Shown piece after piece: positions 23,434-35,240 of a DNA stretch of 64,000 bases. Within the stretch, counting starts at the first letter, position 1. Each line of letters starts with the position of its first letter. The notes under the pieces are model-generated. The model ran no database searches. It was given only the letters and a program-made list of their open reading frames with translations, and had not been told where the DNA came from. The stretch comes from Bradysia coprophila (lineage: Eukaryota > Arthropoda > Insecta > Diptera > Sciaridae), in contig NW_023503374.1 in NCBI RefSeq assembly GCF_014529535.1, forward strand, positions 5,208,001 to 5,272,000, in the 5' to 3' direction. Made by a program: the position numbers and the translations under genes.

Positions 23434-26400
23434 ATGCAGATCATAGCTAGACATCTGGTTGTAGCGGTCATAACTTTCATTGTAAAAATAAGGGAAACGA
23501 TGGCAGCATGTTACTGGAATGGTGAATGCTTAATTTATTGCATTAATATGAATGCAGATACCATTCACACACCAATTGAGACTTTATATGCTCAGGTAAG
23601 AAAATGCTTTCTTTTTAATCAGTGTTACAGAGGTTTCCATTGCAGAAAACACTATCATATGATATGACAACAGTAAAATGTTTCTGTTGTTATTGAAGTT
23701 CTTTACACTTGGTCTTTAGGAACTAGAGATCACTTCGAATTTTCATAAAAGTTCACACCTAGAAACTGTTCTAGAGGACAAGCGAAAAGAAGGCGTGGGG
23801 TAATTTGGCACACGGTGCTAAAAGAACGCATTTTTCAACTACGTAAAAGGTGAACTCGCACACGATTTTTCGATACCAAAATTTTGTAAAAGGAGTCATT
23901 AAGTCGATGACATGGCTAAAAGGCGTTTGCAGCAATAAACTTGCGTGTGCGAGTTCACCTTTTACGTAGTTTTCAGTGTGTTCTTTTGACACCGTGTGCC
24001 AGATTATCCGATACCGAAAAGAAATATGTTCGTTTTTATGTCAGCCTAAGCACCTCTCCACTTGATCCCCTATTTCAGTCGCAGGTTACGAAATGGTCAA
24101 TTTTAAAAAGAAAAATATTTTTCCAGAGAACAGCTTGTCACGATCAATTTACATTAAGACTACAGACACTAAACTATCCCAATAACACGATTGAATCGTT
24201 TTGGTTTACCGCTAATGTGACAGTAGCTGCACTGGAGGTTTATTTCAATAATGTTAAAAGTCTCTCGGCTGATGCACTCAACGCACCCTCCTTTCGAACA
24301 GTGAAGACGCTGACATTCCAAACTTTTGGATTGCCGTTAATAGTGCATGGAACTTTTAATGGTTTAGACGCGTTGGAGGTAATAAATATCAAATCTGCTG
24401 TGGGCGTGAACAGGATTGAAGCAGGAGTTTTGGATAGTCTCACCGAACTGAGAGAATTTACATTTGAGGAAACGGACAAAAATGGCGAATTGAATATTAA
24501 CGGTTTAACCGGCTCAGCCGTTTTATCGAAGTTGGAATACGTGAAAATCAGATACAACTTAACCAGCTCAATTAATAAATCTACATTCAGCGGTCTAAGA
24601 AACGTAAAGCGATTTGATTTGTCATTGTGCCAAATAAATTCGATTGAAGACAACTCATTTGACCCAATCAGTGAAACGATAGAGGAATTGGACTTGAGTG
24701 GAAACAAATTAACTACTGTCACCTATGGAGTGTTCAGTATGAACCTGCCTAACATTAAAACCATAAAAATTAATGGGAATAAATGGAATTGTGTTTGTGA
24801 CTTGATGGCATTTCGATTATTCATCGAGCAATATCGAGAGAATTTCATCGGTTTCGATTGTGAGACTCCAACGCATTGTAAGATGTCCAACATCTTGGAT
24901 ACGGATTGCTTTGATACTTGTGATATACCTTCAACCACCACACCCGATACGACTACTACAACTACCACTACAACAACCACCGCTTCCCCTGATACAAATT
25001 TGATCGTAGAATGTCCTAATGATCTTGCAATATTAGACACTGTATCAATTGAACGGCCGATTAGTCACGTGACCATTAGCGAAAATGAATATGGAGAGAC
25101 AAATTTGAGTATCGAAACCGAACTGGATGCTAATTCATTGGTAATCATTCGGTTCGATGAAAGGGAAATTTCCGGTGAGATTGACGATGGCAACGGAATA
25201 AATTGCCTCAGTCGGAGTAATGTTTCATCCGTTCCAATAGCTGATTTGAAGAGTGATGTCACCTATTCGTTTTGTTTGATGCAAAAGACCAGTACTAGCG
25301 TATCCCCGTTAGACTGCATATCATATGCTAAAAGACAAAGGAGTGCGGTTTGGTTGCGCGAAAGTAGTAAAATATTGACGATCATTCTGGCAGTCATATT
25401 CCTTTTATTGAGCATTTTCCTTGGATTGGTAATCACATTCTGTTCGATGAGACATAATCCGTTTACTAAACATAATAATCAACAATCCAAAATGTCGAAG
25501 GAACCCGGAGATGCATTAAGTTACGGAGCTAATCGTAATACGTAAGTTGAACAGAAAATATGAGATACAAACTAGTTTAATGAACTCAATCAACGCACTT
25601 CAAGCACTTCTACTCTAAATAGGGTACTGAAACTTGACAGTGCTCCATACAAAATTTTACACTGTAAAAAGAGTGGGGATAAAATTTCATACAAAATAGT
25701 ACTCTATTTGGCAGCCGTCAATAGTACTTAGCACTTTTGCTTGAAGTGCGTTGACTCAATTCAATAGGATCCCCTTTCGCGACCTTATACATTTTGTAAG
25801 GAACCATTTCCCCATAATCCATCACTCAATTTTACTGTTTCAAATAAGTCTTTCTTGATTTCAACTGAATATATTTCAACTTTGAGAATTATAAGAACGT
25901 ACAATTTCAGTTTATGTTACTGTATCCACTATTCACGTTACTATACATACACATAATCACTCACAGTTTATGTCAAAATAATAAAAAAAATCTCAACGTC
26001 CTCCGGGCCGATATTGACAATGAAAGTAAATAGATAGGTATGGCCAAACGTTCAAATTTGTTCTAGCCGGAGCACATACGGATTTGCATGGCGCCACCTC
26101 AAACGAACTCATTTCTAGTGCAAATTTCCACTAGAAATGAGTTCGTTTGAGGTGGCGCCACGCAAATCCGAATGTGCTCCGACTTGTATGGACTGGCCAT
26201 ACCTACTTATCTACTTTCATTGGATATTGAGACCTGTGTTATGCTTTCATTGTTTACAGAATATTTAACTTTGTCAAAGCACCTAGCACCTAGAAAAAAA
26301 TAAAGTAGTACTTTAATCGAAGTGTGCGAATATTTCCATACCTTTTTTTCATAATGTCATTGCAAAATTATTATTGGTTTCAAAATATTACTCTATATGA

Positions 26401-26690
26401 CGTGTAAAAACCTCTATTACCCTGCTAGGTGCTTTGACTTTGTACTTTATCTTGCATTGATTAATGAGCTTCATTGATATTTTATATTGCCCACAGTTCC
26501 GCATAGTATGGAATAAATTTAACAAAAAATTCTTTCTTCGATTCATAGAACTCACAAACCATCAAACATATATACAAGGAACACAATGCAAGCGCAAGAA
26601 CATTTTTATGATGCACTCAATTGTCCACCGCTCCCTGAACGGCCTATGAAACTGTATGACGAACCAGCTTATGCATTCGTTAATGAATAA
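23434..26690 (+). CDS. LRR single-pass membrane protein, copy 1 (intact, three exons)
   Basis: Exons 23434-23595, 24127-25541 and 26549-26690 give 572 residues. Exon 1 holds a signal peptide (residues 1 to about 25) and a Cys module (ACYWNGECLIYC). Exon 2 holds leucine-rich repeats to about residue 270, a Cys-rich LRR cap (WNCVCDLMAFRLF to FDTC), a Thr tract (about 322-345), a fibronectin-III-like domain ending TYSFCLMQK and DCISY, and one membrane helix (about 469-493). Exon 2 ends in AC|GTAAGT; splicing there replaces an immediate TAA stop. Exon 3 is very short and was found by alignment with copy 3: it adds a tail ending LNCPPLPERPMKLYDEPAY-AFVNE. Function unknown; the layout suggests a cell-surface receptor or adhesion protein. 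Both introns contain MITEs. Poly(A) signals AATAAA lie at 26689 and 26720. Confidence 0.85.
23792..24015. mobile_element. hAT-like MITE, family GGCGTGGGG, in intron 1 of LRR copy 1
   Basis: A 224-bp element beginning GGCGTGGGGTAAT and ending in the inverted form (ATTATCCGATACC), with longer inner arms GGCACACGGTG and AACTACGTAAAAGGTGAACT. It is flanked by a perfect 8-bp direct repeat GAAAAGAA (23784-23791 and 24016-24023), the TSD size of hAT transposons. A second copy with its own 8-bp TSD lies at 62630-63055. A long open frame that seems to extend LRR exon 2 upstream starts inside this element and is spurious. Confidence 0.9.
25591..25753. mobile_element. 163-bp MITE, family CAACGCACTTC, in intron 2 of LRR copy 1
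   Basis: Terminal inverted repeats CAACGCACTTCAAGCA and TGCTTGAAGTGCGTTG, flanked by a 7-bp direct repeat ACTCAAT (25584-25590 and 25754-25760). Related copies occur at about 42365-42590 and 63172-63310. Non-autonomous; no coding content. Confidence 0.85.
26018..26222. mobile_element. 205-bp hAT-like MITE in intron 2 of LRR copy 1
   Basis: Ends CAATGAAAGTAAATAG and its inverted counterpart CTACTTTCATTG; the interior is almost fully palindromic (GGCGCCACCTCAAACGAACT on one arm, its complement on the other). It is flanked by a perfect 8-bp duplication GATATTGA (26010-26017 and 26223-26230), fitting hAT-type insertion. Confidence 0.9.
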
Positions 26691-27429
26691 TAAAATATGT
26701 AACTACGACCATAGTGAAAAATAAAAGTCAATAATTCATGAATTTGCTAAAAAAAATTATTTAATTTCATGGCATGTCGGTTTTACTTAAATTTAAAGTC
26801 TTAAAAAATTCTTTAAAAACTACATTACATCTCGGTACATAATCGTGCAGTTTCTAGATCAGATTTTTTAGAGAAATCTAGTCCATCAATTGTTCTAATA
26901 TCAAATAATTATATAAATGCAAAGAAAAACTGTTTATTGCAAGATTTTCGCTCCGCCCGATCCTCCACTGTAGCCACTAGGGTCTGATTGGGCAAATGTG
27001 CAAGATAATAGTGAATCTAATCTAACAAACACAAGAAGGGGTCGTCCATTAATTCCCATATTAAAAATTCACCTCGCCATACAAATTCGATTTTGTTAAA
27101 TTTCTTTGTATGGAAAAGATTTGTTTCCGAGTATCTAGGAAGATTGCGATTTGTGTGACTTGCCTGAAAAGTTACGGGCTTGCTTATGTACTCCCTGCCT
27201 TGATTTTTTTTTAAATCTTGCGCACCACAAGCGTAATTACAAAGTTGATACAATCTATTACTTCTTTGGTTTTGTAATGAAGTACCCATTAAGTCAAGGC
27301 TCGTAGCTCCCTTTTGAAAACATAGCCGTCCATAAAAGTCTATTCACTTTCACCTTCCTACGAATATTACGCCATTTCTGATGTACAAAAGAAATGAAAT
27401 ACTGACTCTGCTTTTACAGAGTTACATTT
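26691..27429. other. Spacer downstream of LRR copy 1
   Basis: AT-rich. The piece at about 27005-27050 repeats sequence near 21405-21440 and is part of the LRR duplication unit. No gene is recognised; the 90-codon minus-strand frame at 27017-27289 has no familiar features. Confidence 0.4.
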
Positions 27430-27595
27430 TTTTCTGGTAGATTTGTGAACCACCTCTTAATGAAATAGCAATACTCTCGACCCGGATTGTTTGATAAAAC
27501 TACATTAAACAAAACAGGTGATAAACGGCAATGAAGCCTGCATTCAAGGGCATTGCATGGTAAAATAGATACCAATTATCATTTTCATTAATAAA
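27430..27595. repeat. Conserved block upstream of LRR copy 2
   Basis: Second copy of the block described at 21745: TTTGTGAACCACCTCTTAATG, AGCAATACTCTCGACCCGG, GGTGATAAACGGCAATGA. Same orientation relative to the following LRR copy. Confidence 0.6.
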
Positions 27596-28493
27596 CTAGG
27601 TCCCACCTTTTGGGCGGGTCAGATCCATTGACTGACAATTTTCCCAATGTATTTTTGATCAATTTCATTGTATTTATACAAAAGCCTACTTATTCCAGCT
27701 TAGTTCAGTCATACAAAATTGTTAAATTTAGAACATCAATGACTTTACGTAAATGGCAATAAAATTTAATAAAAAAAAATTCTTTAGAAACCGTCGAATA
27801 CAAGAAGGAATGGTAATAAATGAACGTTATTAGCTTTCGGTTGACCGAACTCAGTTTATATTCAATATTTTTGGTAAATTGGTACCAATTTCGACTTTAT
27901 AATGGTTAAGTGATTTAACATATTTGTAAAAGCAGAAATTTATTGGTAGACCGGGAAAAAATAATCACTCAAATATAATTTCCCATATAAAAAGTAAAGA
28001 TTTTTGACCATTTCTTGAGTTCTTAATGTTCTTTTAAATTTTCAGCAAGATTTTCAATCAACCGTAAATCTTAAAAAAAAACCATGGCTCGTGTGAATTA
28101 CGACCCTCGCTTTGCTCCGACCGTAAACTTCCTACTCGCTTTTCATTCTTTTTGATTGCCTTTTTGTTAAATCAGAGTAGATGCGAAGTATGTTTTGTGA
28201 ATGTGGAACGAGAACGCGTTCACAAAACGGAAAAGTGCAATAGATGTTCTTCTCTTCCTCTTTTGTACAAAAAAGGAAGTCCACGGTATTTACCACATTT
28301 ACAAAACCTTCAATCGTGAAAAAATATCACGACTCGTGTGAATTACGGCCCTCGCTTCGCTCTGGCCGCAAACTCACACTCGTGGACGCTGTAAAATATT
28401 TTTTTGATTGTTGGAATAAAGCATTTAAAAAAAGATTCAGATATTAGTTGAGTTATATTGACTGCAAAGAGTATCATTGATAATAGTATATTA
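27596..28493. repeat. Spacer with two related hairpin repeats
   Basis: Two copies of a GC-richer hairpin motif lie at about 28087-28140 and 28328-28385: CTCGTGTGAATTACG, then CCCTCGCTTCGCTC, then the inverted arm. Each folds on itself around a CTTCGCTC-type centre, a style seen in several other palindromes of this window (28600-28640, 42000-42045, 55890-55925). The rest is AT-rich without a gene. Confidence 0.45.
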
Positions 28494-28754
28494 CATTGGA
28501 TGCTGCGGAGGTAGTTCATGAGGGATCAATTTTGTGATACAAGCCGAACTCACAAGTGTGGTTATAAGCAACAAGCTTTGGAAACGGTTATTTTGACAAG
28601 TGTAGAGTTTGCATATCCGAGCCGAAGGCGAGGTATGCAACTACACGAGTCAAAATAACCGTTTCCAAAGCAAGTTGCTTAAAACCACACGAGTGAGCTC
28701 GCGAGTTCACAAAATTGATTCCGAGTGTAATGAACTACCAAGCAGCATCCAATG
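28494..28754. mobile_element. 261-bp palindromic MITE flanked by TA
   Basis: Terminal inverted repeats CATTGGATGCTG and CAGCATCCAATG, arms continuing through GTAGTTCAT, ATCAATTTTGTGA and AAAATAACCGTTTCCAAAGC; the centre is a small hairpin GAGCCGAAGGCGAGG. A TA dinucleotide is present on each side (28492-28493 and 28755-28756), as for Tc1/mariner-type insertion, but two bases alone are weak proof. Confidence 0.75.
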
Positions 28755-28800
28755 TATGCTGTTTTATTGCCTATCCACCTTGAATATTGTTGTTACGAGT

Positions 28801-29227
28801 CAAAGGCTCTATACCAGGCAAAAGTTGACCGATTTTTAAACGTCGGATTCGTTCCTTACATCCGCCGTTTATACAATGACAACAAATGAATGAGGGTGAT
28901 ATGGATTTTTATTGTGCGCGAAATTTTTGAAAACGCAAATGATTTTTGTGGAATTTTTTTTATTTTTATTTTTTTGAAGGTATTTCAGGGTTTAGGTATT
29001 TAGAGTGATATATATTTGATCACCCTAAATACCTAAAACCTGAAATACCTTAAAAAAAATAAAAATAAAAAAAATTCCACAAAAATCATTTGCGTTTTCA
29101 AAAATTTCGCGCACAATAAAAATCCATATCACCCTCATTCATTTGTTGTCATTGTATAAACGGCGGATGTAAGGAACGAATCCGACGTTTAAAAATCGGT
29201 CAACTTTTGCCTGGTATAGAGCCTTTG
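28801..29227. mobile_element. 427-bp near-perfect palindrome with 7-bp TSD
   Basis: Ends CAAAGGCTCTATACCAGGC and its complement GCCTGGTATAGAGCCTTTG; about 200-bp arms match almost base for base around a small centre near 29010. Flanked by the direct repeat TACGAGT (28794-28800 and 29228-29234). High arm identity suggests a young insertion. Non-coding. Confidence 0.88.
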
Positions 29228-29975
29228 TACGAGTACATTTTCCCGCCCAAGGACCTGAGAGTTCAACACCAAAAGTGTTCCTAGAACACTGTTCCAGTAG
29301 ACAACTGGCAGCCTCTTGAATATCAAAAGATTATTCTAAATAAATGCACAATTTCACAACATTTATGTCGCGCTATTTCATTCACAGCCAGACTAATACT
29401 AAACATAAAAACTACCGATACAACAAAACCAACAAAAATATCTGTTGTTGCATTGAAACGTTTAAAAACGAAAGTCTGCTGATGAAATCGGCTCACACGT
29501 CTTCATTATATTAATCTTGAAAGCATCACTAGCAACACTACTGTTTTGGTGACATGTTGACAAACTACTTCGACTGTTTTGTTTTTGTGAAGTGCTAGAT
29601 TCATATTTTGCGTAATATTTGTCGATTTTGGTGGTGTTTCAATAAATTTTGCTGTGAAGTGAAGTGAGTACATGATAATAAAAGTAAAAATGTTAAGTGT
29701 TTTTGAAAATAAGTGAAAAATGCAAAAATAAAATTGTGCGGCCATTGGTGTTCGTCGAAGTTGAAAAATTGAAATTATGGCTAAAGACCAAACGGCCGTC
29801 ACTTTTATTTTTGTGTTTTTTATTTCATTTTTTTCGAAAGTTTTTATTGAATTTGCTGAGATTGGTGTGCACTTAATTCAAGTGACAAAGTTTGTGATAT
29901 CAAAACTAAAATAACATCGCGAGTATTGTTTCGATATCAGTGTTAGAGAATGTTTCATGTGATACATTTTTACTA
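29228..29975. other. Spacer, nothing recognised
   Basis: AT-rich, with only short open frames that lack recognisable motifs. Confidence 0.4.
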
Positions 29976-30249
29976 AATAGCCTCAATACAAACAACACAC
30001 ACTCTACGGATAATAGCGGCAGAGTCGAAATTTTGCATGATTTTTGCAAGTGGTTCCAGGTGGTTCCGGGTGGTTCCCGTGGTCCAATCGAAAAGTGATG
30101 TATGGAAGGTGTCCCTTATTTTTGATAATGAACAAGTCGTCCATACATCATTTTGTCCAAAAACTTCAAATTTAGCCGATATAATTTTGTGTCACTTTGA
30201 CTCTGCCGCTATTATCCGTAGAGTGTGTGTTGTTTGTATTGAGGCTATT
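29976..30249. mobile_element. 274-bp MITE flanked by TA
   Basis: Inverted ends AATAGCCTCAATACAAAC and its complement, arms continuing through ACACACTCTACGGATAATAG and CGGCAGAGTC. Flanked by TA on each side (29974-29975 and 30250-30251). The centre carries the short direct repeats GGTGGTTCC. Non-coding. Confidence 0.8.
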
Positions 30250-31296
30250 TAATTTTTACTGATAAGTAATGAAAATCTGCTGGTATGTAATGAAAATCTC
30301 CTGATATGTAATGAATTTTCATATGAATATTCCTTCACTTGTAATGTAATGAAAAAGTTCACATATGTAACGACCGCTTTCCGCGGGTGGGAAATGTACG
30401 TGTAACAACAATATTCCGGGTGGATAGGCAATAATAGTACATTACTATGCAAGGGAAGTAAAGTGATATCTCGTATCCAGATGAGTAAAAGTAACCGAGG
30501 GCTTTAGCCCGAGGTACATTTACTCATCGTGATACGAGATATCACTTTATTTTCCGTGTGTAGTACGACGTTTTACTATGCGAGTGATGTAAAGGCTATT
30601 GCCTATACATGTAATAGTCTTATTACATGCACCAGCATAGTAAAAGGATTTTTTCTGGCGTAAGGCTTGGTTGTAAAGGAAGTAAAAAAGTACCTACTTG
30701 ATGACTATCAAATTTGATAGTTGGCTAGCAGGAGATGTTTACCGGTCCATAGCTGGACATCAACTGATGAAATTGTTCTTTTCAGTTGCTCTTTAATAAA
30801 CTCTATCGAGAACATACTTATACGATTTACACATACTACGCAACAAAATCAAATTTCATCAAAGTAATCTTTTTCGATTAGTGAAAAATTCTGTTTTTCT
30901 GGGATATGTTCCAGACCCTTAGTCCCACATACCCCATCTGCATCTCCGCCTCGGGAATTTCATTCCACACATTTAAAAAAAAAGTTCCATCCAAATTGGT
31001 TGTAAGTTACTCAAGTTATCTACCAAGAATTGTTACCCACATTTAACCTTTTTCATACCATTTTCAATCACAGTGACCTTTTTTGTTACCCACATATTTC
31101 GGTATTTTCTGTGTAAGACCCTAAAGACTTATAATTTGATTTATTTACTGTAATTTCCTGGAAAATATAGGGCAGCGGGTAGCCATACATAAAAATATTC
31201 GTTTGTAACCATTGTCTACAAATTGCATCTATATAAGTGGGACGTTGTAGTTGTTCACCAAATAAATTTTTAGTTTTCGTCGCGAAAGTTGTGATT
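30250..31296. repeat. Spacer with tandem TGTAATGAAAATC motifs and a foldback hairpin
   Basis: At 30264-30365 a short motif TATGTAATGAAAATC repeats several times with decay. Around 30440-30570 a long hairpin pairs GAAGTAAAGTGATATCTCGTAT with its complement around GAGGGCTTTAGCCCGAGG. A related but degraded hairpin is at about 39990-40090. No gene seen. Confidence 0.5.
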
Positions 31297-32115
31297 TCAA
31301 GATCACGATCCGTACGATGTGGGATAGCGGTCATAATTTTCATTCAAAAAATTAGTGAAACCAAGGCATCATGCTATTGGAATGATTGTCTGATTTATTG
31401 TGGAAGTATGAATGCAGCTAGTATCTTCGCACCAATTGAGACCTTATATGCTAAGGCTCAGGTAAAGTGCTTTCAAAATTGTTAATCAATGTTAGTGGGT
31501 ATACCTATAGGCTGCTTCGTTAGCATCAAATAAATTCCTCATCCTTTAGGTACTTTTCACCTTTAATTCTTGATTTATTAATTTTAAACTTGGAACTGGG
31601 CGGAAAAATGAGGAGTCGGAAAGGTAGCGTCGAAGTCTTTTTTGAAATGTCTAAATTTACAGAATTGACGGTTTCAGATCTTAAACGGTTTTCTTTTTAG
31701 AAAAAAGTAGTCCTGATCCTGTAAAAAAGATTTTAAATTTTACTTTTTGCTGGCTTTTAAGAACTTGAGGTCATTTCGAATTTTTATGGAAAAATGTCTA
31801 TTTTAAAATTTAACAATAAAAATCAGTGGAAATTCGCTTGAGATGTTAAGCGAAAAGTAAAACTTGTCTCGCGTTTATCCAATATTTCACTAGAGTGTAA
31901 CCACCAGACCATCTCTCAGCCAGGTTCGAAATTGTAATTTTTAATAAAAATATTTTCTAGAAAGAAGTCTGTCACGATCAATTTACGTTAAGGCTCCAGC
32001 CACTAACATATCCAAATAATACGATTGACTCGTTTTGGTTCACCGCTAATGTAACAGTAACAGCACTGGAGGTTAACTTCAACGAAGTCGAACGTCTCTC
32101 GGCGGATGCATTTAA

Positions 32116-32523
32116 GAGGAATCACCACTTGGCTAAATTGTAGCCTATATTTCTGCGTTTTTTATTATTTGATCGGCGATATCTTTAAAAAGAAAAAGTT
32201 TTTCAAAAATGTGGAACCATTATTTTCTGTAAAAGTATGTTAGCTAAAGTATGTTAGTTAAATGAAAAATATTTTTTTAGCCATAGGTTTTATGTGCACC
32301 GAGAAAATCGTGCAGATTACCCAAATTTGCATCGTCTGCACGATTTTCTCGGAGCACATAAAACTATAGCTAAAAAAAATATTTTTCATTTAAAGCTAAC
32401 ATACTTTTACAGAAAATAATGGTTCCACATTTTTGAAAAACTTTTTCTTTTTAAAGATATCGCCGATCAAATAATAAAAAACGCAGAAATGTAGGCTACA
32501 ATTTAGCCAAGTGGTGATTCCTC
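32116..32523. mobile_element. 408-bp piggyBac-like (TTAA) MITE in LRR copy 2 exon 2
   Basis: Inverted ends GAGGAATCACCACTTGG and CCAAGTGGTGATTCCTC, flanked by TTAA on both sides (32112-32115 and 32524-32527). Arms of about 150 bp continue through AATTGTAGCCTA and GATCGGCGATATCTTT. Precise TTAA duplication is the signature of piggyBac-class transposition. Related elements lie at 47976-48207 and 48239-48635. Confidence 0.93.
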
Positions 32524-34054
32524 TTAATGTACACGCTTTCCAAAGAGTGAATAAGTTGACATTCCAAAATTTCAAATTGCCGTTGATTGTAAATGGAACA
32601 TTTAATGGTTTAGATGTGCTGGAGGTAATTAATATCAGATCAGCTATGGGCGTCAGTACGATTGAGGCAGGAGTTTTGGATAGTCTCACCAAACTGCAGG
32701 AACTTACATTTCAGCAATCAGCACAACGAAGTAATCTAGAATTAAATATTAACGGTTTAACCGGCTCAGCCGTTTTATCGAAGTTGGAATACGTGAAAAT
32801 CAGATACAACTTAACCAGATCAATTAAGAAATCGACTTTCATCGGTTTAAGAAACGTAAGACGCCTTGATTTGTCATCGTGCCAAATAAATTCGATTGAA
32901 GACAAATCATTTGATCCAATCAGCGAAACGATAGAGGAACTGGACCTAAGTGGAAACGCATTAACAACTGTCACCTATGGAGTGTTCAGTATGACCCTAC
33001 CTAACATTAAAACCATAAACATTGATGAAAATAGTTGGGATTGTGTTTGTGCCTTGAAGGCATTTCGATTATTCATCGAACGATATCAAGAGAATTTCAT
33101 CGGTTTCGATTGTGCCTCACCAACCCATTGTAGGATATCAAACATATTCGAATCGGATTGCTTTGATACTTGTGATATACCTTCAACACCTGATACCACA
33201 ACTATCACTTCCCCTAATGTAAATTTGATAAAAGAATGTCGTAATCATCTGGCAATATTAGACACTGTATCAATTGAACGGCCGATTAGTCACGTGACCA
33301 TTAGCGAAAATGAATATGGAGAGACAAATTTGAGTATCGAAACCGAACTGGATGCTAATTCATTGGTAGTAATTTGGTTCGATGAAAAAGAAAATTCTGG
33401 TGACATTGACGATGGCAACGGAATCAATTGCCTCACTCGGAGTAATGTTTCGTCCGTTCCAATAACTGATTTGAAGAGTGATGTCACCTATTCGTTTTGT
33501 TTGATGCAAAAGACCAGTACTAGCGTATCCCCGTTAGACTGCATATCATATGCAGACAAAGGAGTGCGGTTTGGTTGCGCGAAAGTAGTAAAATATTGAC
33601 GATCATTCTGGCAATCGTATTCCTTTTATTGAGCATTGTCCTTGGATTGGTAGTCACATTCTGTTCGATGAGACATAATCCGTTTACTAAACATAATAAT
33701 CAACAATCCAAAATGTCAAAGGAACCCGGAGACGCATTAAGTCACGGAGCAAATCGTAATACGTAAGTTGAATAAAAAATATGCAAGACAACCTAATGAA
33801 CTCAATTCACGCCATAGGATCCCCTTTCGCGATCTTATACATATTGTAAGGGACCATTTCCCCATAATCCATCACTCCACTGTTTCACTGTTCATTACGA
33901 TTTTCTTTTACTTCTAACTCTTTGTTTCATCCTTTGTTATCAATCGAAATATTTCAAGTAAATGAACTGTGTGAGCTAAATTTGTAATCGAATTTGCTCG
34001 TCCATCTTATCAATGCTATCACTTCACACTTATACTGTAAAATTGCAGATAAAT

Positions 34055-35240
34055 GATATCTTATGGCATGCAAGTCAAGTTGGGCATGGTCAAATTTACT
34101 GAAAGTGTTCATTTTTAAAATTGCGCATAGCGCAATTACGAAAGCCCGTACGAAGTACCTCTCAAATAAAACCAACAATTTACGACATTATTTTAGAATT
34201 ATCTCTCAAATGAAACAAAAACTAGCAAAATCGGATGAGATTTTCTCAATTTATGTGCAAAAAACACTTAGGGCCGAGTAGCGGCCTTAGTTCAAGGACC
34301 CAAATTTAAAACTTTTTTTGCCATCATTCTATTCGGCATTCAATTATCTCTCAAATGAAACAAAAACTAGAAAAATCGGATGAGATTTACTCGATTTATG
34401 TGCAAAAAACACTTAGGGCCGAGTAGCGGCCTTAGTCCAAGAGACCAAATTTGAAACTTTTTTCGCCACATTCGTTTCAGTATTCAATTACCCTCCATAA
34501 AAAGCTAAATCTAGCAAAATCGGATGAGATTTACTCGATTTATGTGCAAAAAACACTTAGGGCCGAGTAGCGGCCTTAGTCCAAGGGCCCAAATTTGAAA
34601 CATTTTTCGCCACGTTCTTTTCGGTATTCAATTACCTTCCATAAACAAGGCATCAGAACAGTCGGAGCGTTTGCTGCGACTTAGCCCCGTACGACCCGTA
34701 ATCCTATTTCGTCCGTAACCATAATACGTCCGTAGCCGTAATACGCCCGGAACCCTAATACGTCTACAACCCTCTAATGCGTCTGTTACCAAAATGCAAG
34801 TCAAGTTGGGCGTGGTCAAATTTACTGAAAGTGTTCATTTTTAAAATTGCGCATAGCGCAATTACGAAAGCCCGTACGAAGTACCTCTCAAATAAAACCA
34901 ACAATTTACGACATTATTTTAGAAACCCAACATTTTTTGCCAACTTTCTATTAGGTATTCAATCATCTCTCAAATGAAACAAAAACTAGCAAAATCGGAT
35001 GAGATTTACTCGATTTATGTGCAAAAAACACTTAGGGCCGAGTAGCGGCCTTAGTCCAAGGGCCCAAATTTGAAACTTTTTTCGCCACGCTCTTTTCGGT
35101 ATTCAATTACCTTCCATAAAAAACTAAGTCTAGCAAAATCGGATAAGATTTACTCGATTTATGTGCAAAAAACACTTAGGGCCTTAGTCCAAGGGCCCAA
35201 ATTTGAAACTTTTTTTTGCCACGTTATTTTCGATATTCAA
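34055..35240. repeat. Left part of a composite inverted repeat built from about 145-bp tandem units
   Basis: Units of about 145 bp (AGCAAAATCGGATGAGATTT, ACTCGATTTATGTGCAAAAA, CTTAGGGCCGAGTAGCGGCC) repeat about six to seven times. Between them is a block with GTACGAAGTACCTCTCAAAT and TAGCCCCGTACG. The same blocks appear in reverse orientation at 38530-39130, so 34055-39130 is one large inverted arrangement sitting in the intron of LRR copy 2. The last unit on this side is interrupted by (ATT)n and the LINE. Confidence 0.7.

Noticed and set aside
23941-24126. N-terminal extension of LRR copy 1 exon 2 by an upstream in-frame start
   Set aside because: The extension begins inside the hAT-like MITE at 23792-24015; the true exon starts at 24127 after an acceptor, as in copies 2 and 3.
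24723-25040. Minus-strand frame with poly-valine in LRR copy 1 (and the parallel frame at 44467-44709)
   Set aside because: Reverse complement of the Thr-repeat tract; the poly-Val is a by-product.
31237-31296. Start of LRR copy 2 at an upstream GTG
   Set aside because: Not an ATG; the homologous start position (31297) reads TCA, so the start is regarded as lost.
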